Below are positions 26,464 to 36,219 of a stretch of DNA of 64,000 nt, piece by piece. Under the pieces are notes generated by a model that made no database searches, had not been told where the DNA came from, and saw only the letters and a program-made list of their open reading frames with translations. The stretch covers positions 1,240,001-1,304,000 of the forward strand of contig NZ_CP022353.1 in NCBI RefSeq assembly GCF_002216685.1, in the 5' to 3' direction. Positions within the stretch are counted from its first letter, which is position 1, and each line of letters starts with the position of its first letter. The position numbers were made by a program, and so were the translations under genes. The DNA comes from Vibrio tarriae. GTDB taxonomy: Bacteria > Pseudomonadota > Gammaproteobacteria > Enterobacterales > Vibrionaceae.

Positions 26464-27525
26464 TTAGTGACGAGAACGACGGACTTTGATGGATTGTGCC
26501 AGCATGTCGAGCATCATGGCGGTATCATCCCAGCCTAAGCAAGGATCTGTGATTGAAAGTCCATAAGTCAGGTTATTGAGATCGTGCATTGGTTGATTGC
26601 CTTCCACAAGGAAGCTTTCCGCCATGATGCCCGCAATTTTGTGGCTGCCAGCTTCAATTTGCTGGCAAATATCGCGCGCGACATCCACTTGTTTCCGGTG
26701 TTGTTTTTGACAGTTCGCGTGGCTGAAATCCACCACTAAACGCTCTGGTAAGTTGAATTGCGCCAACTGCTGGCAAGCTTCATTTATCGAAACCGCATCA
26801 AAGTTCGGTCCGCTGTCACCACCACGCAGAATAATATGACCAAATGGGTTACCACTGGTACGGTAAACCGTCATACGACCATTCTTATCTGGCGAATAGA
26901 AGTAATGTGACGCTTTGGCCGCGCGGATCGCATCAATCGCGATTTTCACATTACCGTTAGTGCCATTTTTAAAACCCACAGGGCAGGAGAGCGCAGAGGC
27001 CATCTCACGGTGAATTTGCGACTCAGTGGTACGCGCACCAATTGCGCCCCACGTGATGAGGTCAGCGATGTATTGGCCTGTGATCATATCAAGAAACTCG
27101 GTCGCGGTAGCCAATCCGAGCTTGTTTACATCAAGCAGCAATTTTCGCGCTTTATTGAGACCGGTTTCTAAAGCGTAAGAGCCATCTAGATTTGGATCGG
27201 TGATCAGTCCTTTCCAACCCACCACAGTACGTGGTTTTTCGAAATAGGTCCGCATCACCACAAAAAGCTCATCAGTATAGTTTTCTTGTAGCGCAGCAAG
27301 GCGGCGAGCGTAGTCGAGTGCGGCATCGGTATCATGCACCGAACAAGGCCCCACTATCACTAATAGGCGATCATCTTCACCGGTAAGAATGCTTTCAATT
27401 TGGCGACGAGACTGCGCAATCCGTAGCGCAACTTCATCAGTAATTGGATGTGCGTGACTTAATTCTGCCGGAGTAGGCATAGGTCCCAATGCTTGGGTTC
27501 TTAATTCATCGGTTTTCAGTGGCAT
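26464..27525 (-). CDS. aroH: 3-deoxy-7-phosphoheptulonate (DAHP) synthase, AroH-like
   Basis: Cytosolic enzyme, 353 residues, for the first step of aromatic amino acid synthesis (phosphoenolpyruvate plus erythrose 4-phosphate). Conserved parts are [59 protein letters not shown] and [13 protein letters not shown]. Detailed likeness ([34 protein letters not shown]) is to the tryptophan-sensitive AroH more than to AroG or AroF; the feedback type should be taken as tentative. I start at ATG 27525 ([11 protein letters not shown]); the raw frame continues 42 codons upstream without family likeness. No clear TrpR operator was found upstream. Confidence 0.9.
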   Translation of the reverse strand: MPLKTDELRTQALGPMPTPAELSHAHPITDEVALRIAQSRRQIESILTGEDDRLLVIVGPCSVHDTDAALDYARRLAALQENYTDELFVVMRTYFEKPRTVVGWKGLITDPNLDGSYALETGLNKARKLLLDVNKLGLATATEFLDMITGQYIADLITWGAIGARTTESQIHREMASALSCPVGFKNGTNGNVKIAIDAIRAAKASHYFYSPDKNGRMTVYRTSGNPFGHIILRGGDSGPNFDAVSINEACQQLAQFNLPERLVVDFSHANCQKQHRKQVDVARDICQQIEAGSHKIAGIMAESFLVEGNQPMHDLNNLTYGLSITDPCLGWDDTAMMLDMLAQSIKVRRSRH

Positions 27526-27800
27526 AGGAGCGCCTGTCCTTTTATTGCGAAGCGCTAAAGATAACGAATTTGTCAACGAGAATAAACCATTACGCCGAAA
27601 ACAGCTGAGGAAAGGGGTGTAAATTGAAGTAAAAATCGAGCATTTGACCAAACCACCTGCGTAACCCCATCACAACCAAGCAGACTTATTCCTTCACTTT
27701 GCTCAGAAATCGTCTTGATTCTGCATTTTGTTAACATTTATTTGACATTTATTCAGCGATCGATTGAAGTGGTCGGACAACTTACTATTGCGGAGTTTTT

Positions 27801-28277
27801 ATGCTGTCACCCTTAGCAAAAGCCAACCTCTATCTTAATCTGTTCGGCTTTTTCAAAGTTCCTTTGATCTGGGCGTGTCGTCCGAAAATTCTTTCGCTAA
27901 ACGATCAAGCGGTTGAGGTGCGTATCCCTCTGAAAAGACGCAATAAAAATCACCTCAATAGTATGTATTTCGGTGTACTTTCGGTGGGCGCCGATGTCGC
28001 GGGCGGTTACATGGCGATGCACAAAGCCAATCAACGTGGTAAATCGGTTTCCTTGGCGTTCAAATCGGTGAGAGGCGAATTTCACAAACGCCCAGAAGCG
28101 GCGGTGCATTTTCATTGTGTGGAAGGTGAGAAGATTGATCGTATGCTAGACGAAACCGCGCGCACCGGAGAGCGGGTTAACCAAGAAGTACACATTATTG
28201 CTACCTGTCCTACGCTGCATGGTGATGAGCCAATGGCGGAGTTTTGGTTAACCCTTTCACTGAAAATCGCTAAGTAA
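27801..28277 (+). CDS. Hotdog-fold thioesterase-like protein (DUF4442 type)
   Basis: A 158-residue soluble protein with the hotdog pattern of DUF4442/YiiD C-domain thioesterases: an early FGFFKVPLIWACRPKILSLNDQAVEVRIPLKRRNKNHLNSMYFGVLSVGADVAGGYMAM-like region whose asparagine/glutamate positions would line the active cleft. Such proteins hydrolyse acyl-CoA or acyl-ACP, but the substrate is unknown here. A TTGACA at 27741 may be the -35 of its promoter. Its end overlaps by 8 bp the end of the convergent membrane protein gene, and I see no terminator between them. Confidence 0.75.
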   Translation: MLSPLAKANLYLNLFGFFKVPLIWACRPKILSLNDQAVEVRIPLKRRNKNHLNSMYFGVLSVGADVAGGYMAMHKANQRGKSVSLAFKSVRGEFHKRPEAAVHFHCVEGEKIDRMLDETARTGERVNQEVHIIATCPTLHGDEPMAEFWLTLSLKIAK

Positions 28278-29619
28278 GGGGGATAGATTCGATATCCACA
28301 ATTCGACTACGGTTCAACACGATTTTCCAGCGGTAGTAAGTCGGCTCACCTTTATGGTGTTTTTCTTTCACGATCAGATTTAACAGATGGCGTTTTTCCA
28401 CCGATTCGCGACTGACTTGTCCGTTGTTGAGCTGATAAATATGATTTGAGCCTTTATCCATCTGGCGCATGATGGCGCGCAAATCAATCATCATGGTTTC
28501 TCGTGTCTCTTCATAGCCACTCATAAAACGGGATGTCGACATTTCCGTATGAGAACGATAATGCAGGATCTGCTCTTCACGCTGCACAATACGTTTTTTC
28601 CGAATCGCTTGAATGCGATCCGGCAGCTCACTTAGCTTTTTGTAATCCAGCCACTCTTCTTTGTCGCCCACTTGCTTACCGGTCGTCGGGTCGAAGTAGT
28701 GACGTCGCCATTTTGCTTTTCCTTTGCTTATCCAGCGCCACAGCATATCGCGCAGGTCGTCTTTAAAGATTTCCCGAAGAGCATAGATAAAGGACATAGC
28801 AATGATGAATGAGGCGGTAATTTCTCCCCAGTAATCACGCGCGGAAATGGCGGTAATGGTCACTGCCACCATCACTAAACCTGTGGCTAAACCTTTCACC
28901 GCACGTTTGGTGTTATTCCCCAGCGATGACACTTTTTCATTGAGGATGACCGGGTGCTCAATCAGGCGGCGCAGTAAACGCATTTTATTACTGAGACGAG
29001 TAATATCTTGGTTGGCCTTATCTGAGTTGTACTGGTTAAGGGTGCGATGTGCTTGCTCTTTCTCAACCAGCGTTATCAACCGGTCTTTAATGGTTTTGTA
29101 TTCATTATCACGGGTCATGTGCGCAATCATGGATAAGAAGCTCTGCTCAGTGTACCAAGAGAGGTAGTTATCAATGTTGGCGTAGTAACGCTTGAGTTGC
29201 TCTTCGTAAGGAATACTGCGGCGCAGGCGACGCAAAATATCCAGCGACAGCTCAATCACGCTATCGACTTCTTCTGCCGTCACCGTATCGCTGGTGTTGT
29301 TGAGCTGAGAAACCGCTTTATCCAACGCAATCACATACTGATAAGCAAACAAGCTCAAGCTCACCCGATATTGGGTTGTGGAGAGATGGCCACGTTGGGC
29401 AAGGCGGCTGTGAACCAGAGGTAAAAGGATCTGGTCGCTGTAATAGGCACGTTGCTGGTGGATTGAACTGTAGAAAAACTCCGACTCCGAAATCACTTCG
29501 GGTGAAATATCCAACTCACCAGGAATAAAGAGATAAAAATGAAGATCGAGCTCTTTACTGCCCGTCATCTGGCTGACAATCGTCAAGGTTGCCGCATCTT
29601 GCTGCTGTACGGTAATCAA
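28270..29619 (-). CDS. Conserved membrane protein of unknown function
   Basis: A 449-residue protein I do not recognise. Two adjacent hydrophobic helices (residues ~241-260 and ~266-284) separate a ~235-residue N-terminal part from a basic C-terminal part rich in Arg/Lys (RKKRIVQREEQIL). Both large parts lack a signal peptide and so should face the cytosol, with a short periplasmic turn. The region at 100-220 is strongly helical and may form a coiled coil (EEVDSVIELSLDILRRLRR). It is a single gene between the thioesterase gene and divergent cvfB. No catalytic motif is visible. Confidence 0.7.
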   Translation of the reverse strand: MITVQQQDAATLTIVSQMTGSKELDLHFYLFIPGELDISPEVISESEFFYSSIHQQRAYYSDQILLPLVHSRLAQRGHLSTTQYRVSLSLFAYQYVIALDKAVSQLNNTSDTVTAEEVDSVIELSLDILRRLRRSIPYEEQLKRYYANIDNYLSWYTEQSFLSMIAHMTRDNEYKTIKDRLITLVEKEQAHRTLNQYNSDKANQDITRLSNKMRLLRRLIEHPVILNEKVSSLGNNTKRAVKGLATGLVMVAVTITAISARDYWGEITASFIIAMSFIYALREIFKDDLRDMLWRWISKGKAKWRRHYFDPTTGKQVGDKEEWLDYKKLSELPDRIQAIRKKRIVQREEQILHYRSHTEMSTSRFMSGYEETRETMMIDLRAIMRQMDKGSNHIYQLNNGQVSRESVEKRHLLNLIVKEKHHKGEPTYYRWKIVLNRSRIVDIESIPLT

Positions 29620-29720
29620 CGAAAACTCCTGTAAAAATTGCCCGATTTATTGCTCGAATGCGAGAAAGCATAACAGAGATAACGTATAATCTCTGCAAAT
29701 TTGCTGTGAGACAGTTTTAT

Positions 29721-30554
29721 ATGATTAACATTGGTCAAATTAATAGTTTAGAAGTGGTGAAATTCGCCGAATTTGGTGTTTTTTTGGATGCAGGAGAATA
29801 CGGAACTACCTTGCTGCCTAAGCGTTTCGTGCCAGAAGGTATTGAAATTGGGCAGTTTATTGACGTTTTCTTGTATTTTGACTCTGAAAACCAACTCGCG
29901 GCCACAACTGAAACGCCAATCGCGCAAGTCGGCGAGTGGGGCTTAATGAAGATCGAGGGAGTAAATAGCACTGGGGCGTTTGCCAACTGGGGCATCAAAA
30001 ACAAAGATCTGCTTATTCCATACAGTGAGCAGCGTGCCCGTTTTACCGCTGGCCAAACCGTCTTAGTTTACGTCTACACCGATAAAGCATCGGGGCGTAT
30101 TGTCGGCACAACCAAGTTCAACAAGTGGCTTGATAAAACACCAGCGAAATACACGCCAAACCAACAAGTTGATTTACTGATTGCGGAACGTTCTGAACTT
30201 GGCTTCAAAGCGATTGTGAATGGCACACACTGGGGCATGATCTTCTCCTCAGATGTCTTTGGCAAACTGTTCATCGGTAAGAAGCTCAAGGGCTACATCA
30301 AGAGTGTACGCGAAGATGGCAAAATCGACCTGTCCCTGCAAAAAGTAGGGGTAGAAAAAATGGATGAGCTCAGTACTAAGATCTTAGAAACCTTAGAGAA
30401 GAAAGGAGGTTTCTTACCGCTGAGCGATAAATCGACACCTGAAGCCATTTTTGCCACTTTTCGCACCAGTAAAGGCACGTTCAAAAAGACCATCGGCGGT
30501 TTGTATAAGCAAGGCAAAATCGTCATTGAAAATGATGGAATTCGTTTAGCCTAA
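29721..30554 (+). CDS. cvfB: S1-domain RNA-binding protein, CvfB family
   Basis: A 277-residue cytosolic protein built from S1-like beta-barrel repeats (residues ~1-65, ~68-130, ~140-215) and a C-terminal winged helix (FLPLSDKSTPEAIFATFRTSKGTFKKTIGGLYKQGKI). This is the CvfB/YitL layout, an RNA-binding regulator named from a Staphylococcus virulence factor. The ATG at 29721 gives the conserved start MINIGQINSLEVV; the upstream 21 codons of the raw frame are dropped. Target RNAs in Vibrio are not known. Confidence 0.88.
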   Translation: MINIGQINSLEVVKFAEFGVFLDAGEYGTTLLPKRFVPEGIEIGQFIDVFLYFDSENQLAATTETPIAQVGEWGLMKIEGVNSTGAFANWGIKNKDLLIPYSEQRARFTAGQTVLVYVYTDKASGRIVGTTKFNKWLDKTPAKYTPNQQVDLLIAERSELGFKAIVNGTHWGMIFSSDVFGKLFIGKKLKGYIKSVREDGKIDLSLQKVGVEKMDELSTKILETLEKKGGFLPLSDKSTPEAIFATFRTSKGTFKKTIGGLYKQGKIVIENDGIRLA

Positions 30555-30586
30555 CCCTCTCTTTCATAAAAAGAACCCGAAAAAAA

Positions 30587-30612
30587 GGCCCAAAACGTAA
30601 GGTTTTAGGGCC
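30587..30612. terminator. Terminator hairpin between cvfB and rsmF
   Basis: Stem GGCCCAAAAC / GTTTTAGGGCC. On the minus strand it is followed by eight T, so it mainly serves rsmF, ~120 bp downstream of its stop. On the plus strand the T-tract is absent. A smaller hairpin (GGCTCC / GAGCC) follows at about 30622. Confidence 0.75.
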
Positions 30613-30735
30613 TAGGGGAATGGCTCCAAAGAGCCTACGCTAATGGAAAATCTAGTCAGTTGCTTAGTTCTAAGCCTAGTACAGATACTGAAATTAGCGA
30701 CAGGTTTTTAGAATTTCATACTATAGTTCAGCCAA

Positions 30736-32157
30736 TCAAAATAGATTTTTGTCTCTAACTAGCTCTCTTGGCAGTCCATTCTTCACGCGATTGCCTACCC
30801 ATTTTCCTAACCCAATCACATCGTTAGCGTAACGGACAATCACTTCACCTTGACCACTTTGTCCTTCTGGTCTGACATCTCTGCCCATAAACCATTCTCG
30901 TGCTTGCGTGGTATCCAGTTCGACACTGTGACTCGCACTTGAGGATGCAAGACAAGTCGCCACTTGATGCTGCCATCGATAACCCGATTTATGTGCTTCA
31001 GCAATTTTGATTCCCATACGAGAAAAGCGCAGCTCACCCAATAAGGGCTCTAAAGCTTCGGGGAATAGCCACACATCGTTATCGCGCAGCCAGACCTGTG
31101 AATCTGAGGGCAGCTCTACGCCAAGAGACTTTTGAAGTTGCTGAGCAATCTCAGCTTGCTGCTTATGGCTTGCTTTGTTAAACGGAAACTTGCCTAATCG
31201 CTTGTTGACCTCTGGCGTTGGCACGGAGGCTAGTTTACGAATTTTCGCGACAAAAAAGCCTTCACAATCGTACATTTGCGGAAAAATGTGCAGGAAGCCT
31301 TCTTCGGTAAGGGCGAGCGATGCGTGCTCAAACAAATTCCCCAGTGATTCAAAGCTAACCGCATCACCATATGTCTGCTTTAAGTGCCAGCACACTTGCT
31401 GATTCTCTTCACGGCTCAAAGTACAGGTTGAATACACCAGCGTGCCGCCCACTTTGAGCGCCTGAAATGCGCTTTCAATTAAGGCTTTTTGAGTGTTGGC
31501 AATACTTTGAATCGACTCAAGGCTCCAGTTTTTCATCGCATCAGGATCTTTGCGAATCGTACCTTCACCAGAGCAGGGCGCGTCGATCAACACCGCATCA
31601 AAACGCTCAGGCAACCAACCTCCAAACACACAACCATCAAAATTACTCAGTGCGGTATTACGAATCCCACAGCGCTCAATGTTGGCGTGCAGCACTTTCA
31701 CTCGGCTTGCGGAAAATTCATTGGCAACCAACACGCCTTGGTTGTCCATCAAGGCTGCCATTTGCGTGGTTTTCGAGCCCGGAGCCGCCGCCATATCCAA
31801 CACAGAGTCATAGTGCGCATTCCCCATAAACAGGGCAGAAACAGGCATCATCGAACTGGCTTCTTGGATATAAAACAGCCCAGCCATATGCTCAGCGGTA
31901 TTACCTAGCGGGACTAAGCTTTCATCGGCATCAATCCAAAACCCATTCTCACACCAAGGTACTGACGTCAGTTGCCACTCTTTCTCAGCGGCGCGCTGAC
32001 AAAACTCTGCGACAGAAATTTTGAGTGTATTAACGCGAATACTTTTGCGCAGAGGCCTTTGGCAAGCTGCAATAAAATCAGCAAGCTGAGTGGGATCTGG
32101 CAGTATTTTCGCCATCGACGCGATGAATGGTTCGGGAAGGGAAATGTTCGGATGCAC
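30736..32157 (-). CDS. rsmF: 16S rRNA (cytosine-1407-C5)-methyltransferase RsmF
   Basis: A 473-residue rRNA methyltransferase. It has the AdoMet-binding DMAAAPGSKTTQMAALM, the DAPCSGEGTIRKDP catalytic-loop cysteine and YSTCTLSREEN with the nucleophile Cys of the RsmB/RsmF family, followed by the C-terminal RsmF-specific region (to VRDKNLF). I chose GTG at 32157 (VHPNISLPEPF), which gives the expected length; the raw frame's ATG 30 codons upstream adds hydrophobic sequence unrelated to the family. The order rsmF-letB-letA is the same as yebU-yebT-yebS in E. coli. Confidence 0.94.
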   Translation of the reverse strand: MHPNISLPEPFIASMAKILPDPTQLADFIAACQRPLRKSIRVNTLKISVAEFCQRAAEKEWQLTSVPWCENGFWIDADESLVPLGNTAEHMAGLFYIQEASSMMPVSALFMGNAHYDSVLDMAAAPGSKTTQMAALMDNQGVLVANEFSASRVKVLHANIERCGIRNTALSNFDGCVFGGWLPERFDAVLIDAPCSGEGTIRKDPDAMKNWSLESIQSIANTQKALIESAFQALKVGGTLVYSTCTLSREENQQVCWHLKQTYGDAVSFESLGNLFEHASLALTEEGFLHIFPQMYDCEGFFVAKIRKLASVPTPEVNKRLGKFPFNKASHKQQAEIAQQLQKSLGVELPSDSQVWLRDNDVWLFPEALEPLLGELRFSRMGIKIAEAHKSGYRWQHQVATCLASSSASHSVELDTTQAREWFMGRDVRPEGQSGQGEVIVRYANDVIGLGKWVGNRVKNGLPRELVRDKNLF

Positions 32158-32233
32158 AAGCGAGTTCCGTAGATGAATAAGGGCGGCGATTATAACCAGA
32201 TAAGGCGGTGACATAAAGGTTAGCTGAAAAGTA

Positions 32234-32258
32234 GAAAAGCAGCACAAGGCTGCTTTTC
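32234..32258. terminator. Terminator between letB and rsmF
   Basis: Perfect 10-bp stem GAAAAGCAGC / GCTGCTTTTC with a 5-nt loop. It is 20 bp after the letB stop on the minus strand and is T-rich on both sides. It likely separates letAB from rsmF transcription. Confidence 0.75.
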
Positions 32259-32277
32259 TTCACTTTATCTTTTGCGA

Positions 32278-34917
32278 CTAAGGCTTAGGGATAGGTGTGC
32301 GCCACTTGGTCCATTCCTCTTGGGCTTGAGGGTAGAGGTAGAAAGTATGCCCTTCAGGCGCCGCCGGCGTTAGCTGTTTCTGCTCTGGCGTCGCGAAGGT
32401 GATCCCGCCGCGCAACATGCTGTCAAAAGTACCGGCTTTCACATTCGCACCAGTAATACCAATCGACATATCGAGCCCAGAGACATTCCAGAATACGCTG
32501 TTTTGACGCAGCAAATAGGTGTACTGCGGAGCAATACGAATGGTGGTGATCACGCGGTCGGCAAATTCACCTAAACGCACATCAATCACTTTGCCCACTT
32601 CAATATCACGATACAGAATCGGGGTACCCACACTCACCGAGCCGCGTTTTTCACTCTGCAAAGTGTAAGTATTGCCAGCACCACCATGGCGCGCCTCTTT
32701 GTGCAGTTCAAACTCAAAACGACTTTCACCATTGCCAGGTTGTACTTCAATGCTTTGTCCCAACAGGTTCTGCACGTTTTCAATACCGCTTAGGCCAATT
32801 TTGGCTTGCGAAAGCCAGAATTGTGAATTCTGCTTGGCAATTTTCGGGGCGTATTGTGGCTCGATGCGCGCGGCGAGTTTGACGAAATCCGATTCAAAAT
32901 CAGGAATGATTTCAAATACCTCGCCAATTTGTACGCCTTGGTATTGCACTGGCGTGCCCACTTTGACTCCCAATGTGCCAAGTGCGGTCAGCGTGATTTT
33001 CTCACCATAACGACGTGCATGATCATAGTCGCTGTAGAGTTTCCACATCGAACCGACTTTGTTTTCAATTCCGGGCAGATTATCAAAGGCGATGCCACCG
33101 CGGATCAGAGTTTGTAATGGTGCGGCTTTTACATCTACGCCATCCATCGACGCTTTGATTTCTACGCCTGAGCGGTTCCAAAAGACCGTATCTGGCGTCA
33201 ATAAATGCTGATACTGCTTTTCGATGGTCGCTTCAATCTGTACGCCTTTAGGCGTAAGAGTAAAGCCCGAGATACTGCCGACTTTCAAATTGCGATACAA
33301 AAGGGGAGAGCCAGCATTGATTGAAGGCAGTTCATGAGCAAACAGCGTTAATGAGCGAGAGCCAGACTGATTGTATTTCGCCAATTCAGCCAGAGACTGA
33401 CTCGAGTAGAGTCGATACTGTTCAAGCGGTGTGCTACTGCCTTCACTGGCAAAACTGATCGACCCAAGCAACAGTTGTTTCGCAGGTGGAATAGAAACAG
33501 AAAGCCCCGACTCCGTAAGCTCAGCCGCCGCACTGCCAGTGACATAGAAACGGTTTTGGGAGCGGATCAACGCGCCATATTGCTCATCAATCAATACGTT
33601 AAACTCAACATAATCGAGTTTGAGATTCACAGCTGTGACGCTACCTACCGCTACGCCGCGATACAAAATCGGGGTACCCGCTTCTAAACCAAATGCGTTA
33701 TCTGCCACGAGATTGAAGCGGATGCTGTTGGAGCGAGCATACTTAAACTCATTTTTGCGTACGGCCTGAAAGTTACGCGTGCGCTCTCCGGCTCCGGGGA
33801 TCAGGGTGAGGTAGTTACCCTTCACAAGATTGGTCAGGTTTTCTACCCCAGTTAAAGAGACTTGTGCTTCTTCAAGGACAAACTGGCTGCCGCGATTCAG
33901 CATATCGCTAAACGCAGGCTGAATCGCAGCAGAGGCCACGATACTTTTGCGGTTTTCGGCCAGCTGCAAATCAGTAATTTGGCCAATTTCAATACCACGA
34001 TACATGATGGGGGCGCCGGACGCCGAGATGTTATTGTCATCCGGTAAAGTGATCGATACCGCAATACCGCGCCCCGCGGTTTTTAAATCGCGATAGAGAC
34101 GAAACTGCGCATTTTGTTCTACGGGTTTGCCTTCATCAGGTGAGTCGACCGCAATCGAGCCGCCAATCAGCGCGCTTAAGCTTTCTAGACGAACATCGAC
34201 TCCTTCAAAGCCGATACTGGCACCAATACCACTCACGTTCCAAAAACGGCTTTCCGTATTAATGATGTGTTGGTACTCCTCTTTGATCGAGGCTTGGATA
34301 ATCACCGACTGCGCATCATCATCCAACTGATAGCTAAACACTTCACCAATCGGGATTTTTTTATACACAATCTGCGAGCCGACCGAGATGCCACCCAAAT
34401 CGCGAGCTTTGAGAGAAATGGTCAAGCCGCGTTGTGCCAGCAGATCCGAGGGGGCTGAGTCCAGCGCTTGATATTGTGTTGGATAATCCGCTTGATGCGT
34501 TGAACCCGGTTGGATCGCAATATAGTTTCCCGACACAAGGGCATCTAGCCCAGAAACGCCGGATAAACTTGCCGTCGGTTTGACCATCCAAAAACGCGTT
34601 TCATTGGAGAGAAGCTTGGTGGCTTCCGGATAAATATCCGCCTCGACGTAGATACTATCCAATCCTTCGGAGAGTTTGATGTCGCGCACCATCCCCACTT
34701 CCAATCCTTGATAGCGAATGGTGGTACGTCCTGCGATTAAGCCTTGCGCGTTTTCAAAATGGATTTGAATCCGCACTCCCGCATCATGCACCGCTTTAAA
34801 CACCAGCCAACCCGCTAAAATCATGGTCACTATGGGTAAAATCCACAACGGAGAGATGCCCCGACGTTTGCGAATTTCCGGTGTGTATGACGTTTGCGTT
34901 GTATTTTCTTGACTCAT
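32278..34917 (-). CDS. letB: Lipid-transport tunnel protein LetB (seven MCE domains)
   Basis: An 879-residue periplasm-spanning protein anchored by one N-terminal helix (ISPLWILPIVTMILAGWLVFKA). I count seven MCE repeats by their shared turn: RTTIRYQGLEVG, GSQIVYKKIPIG, GAPIMYRGIEIG, GTPILYRGVAVG, GSPLLYRNLKVG, GTPVQYQGVQIG and GTPILYRDIEVG. Seven repeats is the count of LetB (YebT), which stacks as hexameric rings to bridge the inner and outer membranes; PqiB has three. letA lies 9 bp upstream on the same strand. Older annotations call it paraquat-inducible protein B, which is less exact. Confidence 0.95.
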   Translation of the reverse strand: MSQENTTQTSYTPEIRKRRGISPLWILPIVTMILAGWLVFKAVHDAGVRIQIHFENAQGLIAGRTTIRYQGLEVGMVRDIKLSEGLDSIYVEADIYPEATKLLSNETRFWMVKPTASLSGVSGLDALVSGNYIAIQPGSTHQADYPTQYQALDSAPSDLLAQRGLTISLKARDLGGISVGSQIVYKKIPIGEVFSYQLDDDAQSVIIQASIKEEYQHIINTESRFWNVSGIGASIGFEGVDVRLESLSALIGGSIAVDSPDEGKPVEQNAQFRLYRDLKTAGRGIAVSITLPDDNNISASGAPIMYRGIEIGQITDLQLAENRKSIVASAAIQPAFSDMLNRGSQFVLEEAQVSLTGVENLTNLVKGNYLTLIPGAGERTRNFQAVRKNEFKYARSNSIRFNLVADNAFGLEAGTPILYRGVAVGSVTAVNLKLDYVEFNVLIDEQYGALIRSQNRFYVTGSAAAELTESGLSVSIPPAKQLLLGSISFASEGSSTPLEQYRLYSSQSLAELAKYNQSGSRSLTLFAHELPSINAGSPLLYRNLKVGSISGFTLTPKGVQIEATIEKQYQHLLTPDTVFWNRSGVEIKASMDGVDVKAAPLQTLIRGGIAFDNLPGIENKVGSMWKLYSDYDHARRYGEKITLTALGTLGVKVGTPVQYQGVQIGEVFEIIPDFESDFVKLAARIEPQYAPKIAKQNSQFWLSQAKIGLSGIENVQNLLGQSIEVQPGNGESRFEFELHKEARHGGAGNTYTLQSEKRGSVSVGTPILYRDIEVGKVIDVRLGEFADRVITTIRIAPQYTYLLRQNSVFWNVSGLDMSIGITGANVKAGTFDSMLRGGITFATPEQKQLTPAAPEGHTFYLYPQAQEEWTKWRTPIPKP

Positions 34918-34926
34918 TCAAACAAC

Positions 34927-36171
34927 CTATTGTTGAGTACGAGTGGAGTCGGGCTCATCCCACAGTAAGCGCGGATCTAAACTTTCCGCGGCTAACATGG
35001 TGAGCACCACGACCATACCAAAAGCGACAGCCCCGTAACCGGGAGTAAAATCGAGGATCTGACCTCGGTCAACCAATGTCAGCATGATAGAGATGACAAA
35101 CAGATCCATCACCGACCATTTACCAATCCATTTGATGCCACGATAAATCATCATACGTTGGCGCTGATGCATGTGGCGTTTCAGTTTGATGGCCATTAAG
35201 AGATAGGCGAGGCCAATAATTTTGATCACGGGAACCACAATACTGGCAACAAAAATGATCAGCGCAATACCCCACATGCCATTTTTCACAAGCGAAGCCA
35301 CACCAGAAAAAATCGTATCTTCCAAGCGCTGACCATTGGTGATCAAAATAGAAATAGGGATCAAGTTAGCAGGAAAAATCGCCACCGTAGCTGCTAAAAC
35401 ATAAGCCCATGTTCGTTCTATAGAGTTAGGTTTTCTGTGGTAAAGCTTGTGCTGACAGCGAACACAGTGACCATTTTCTGGCTGTGAAAGATGGCAGTTA
35501 TGGCAATGCACCTGCTTGACGGGCAAATCATATTCCGTTTCAGCTTGCCAGGTTTCCCAATAGCGGCGAGTACTGATACGACTGAGCAGTAAGACCGTAA
35601 ACAGTTGTAGAAGCACCAACCCTAACAATCCGGGACCGATAAAAATATCTGAGTAATCTTTTAGCTTAAAGCAGGACACGGCCACGCTAACCAGAAACAC
35701 ATCGATCATAACCCAGACTTTGAGATGATGAATAAAGAGCAGTGAGTAACGCAGCGTCTGAAAGTAGCGAAAACGCAGGGCAAGATGAGCACTGACCACA
35801 CTCAAACATAAAACCAGTGGCGCAATCGAGCTACAAAACAGCACCAATAACGCCAAGGCGATGTAACCTTCATTCCACAAGGCGAATACGCCTTGCGGCA
35901 ACGTGGCTGGGATCATCACACCAAACAGTCGAATATCGATGTAACTGAAAAAGTGGGAAGGAATAAACAGCAGCAAACAAGTGACCGCAAGAGCAAGATC
36001 GCCGGAGAGAGAAGGGCTACCGCCACGATAGAGTAGCGTGCCACAACGGGGGCAATGAGCGCTGTGGGCTTGGTCAACCGTAATCGCATCAATAGGCAGT
36101 TCGCAGCCAGGGCACAAACGAACTTGACCCGACTGCGATGCATGATGAGATAAAGAGGATGAGGAGGTCAT
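34927..36171 (-). CDS. letA: Inner-membrane partner LetA (PqiA family)
   Basis: A 414-residue membrane protein made of two like halves. Each begins with a zinc ribbon (CPGCELP..CPRC at ~18-43 and CHNCHLSQ..CVRC at ~223-240) followed by four membrane helices. This is the LetA/YebS and PqiA build; pairing with a seven-MCE LetB just 9 bp downstream makes LetA the better name. It is thought to load or receive lipids at the base of the LetB tunnel. The start ATG is 48 bp after the ABC exporter gene. Confidence 0.93.
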   Translation of the reverse strand: MTSSSSLSHHASQSGQVRLCPGCELPIDAITVDQAHSAHCPRCGTLLYRGGSPSLSGDLALAVTCLLLFIPSHFFSYIDIRLFGVMIPATLPQGVFALWNEGYIALALLVLFCSSIAPLVLCLSVVSAHLALRFRYFQTLRYSLLFIHHLKVWVMIDVFLVSVAVSCFKLKDYSDIFIGPGLLGLVLLQLFTVLLLSRISTRRYWETWQAETEYDLPVKQVHCHNCHLSQPENGHCVRCQHKLYHRKPNSIERTWAYVLAATVAIFPANLIPISILITNGQRLEDTIFSGVASLVKNGMWGIALIIFVASIVVPVIKIIGLAYLLMAIKLKRHMHQRQRMMIYRGIKWIGKWSVMDLFVISIMLTLVDRGQILDFTPGYGAVAFGMVVVLTMLAAESLDPRLLWDEPDSTRTQQ

Positions 36172-36219
36172 AGGCGGACAACACCATAGGAGCCGCCATT
36201 AACACCATTAGTAACACCA

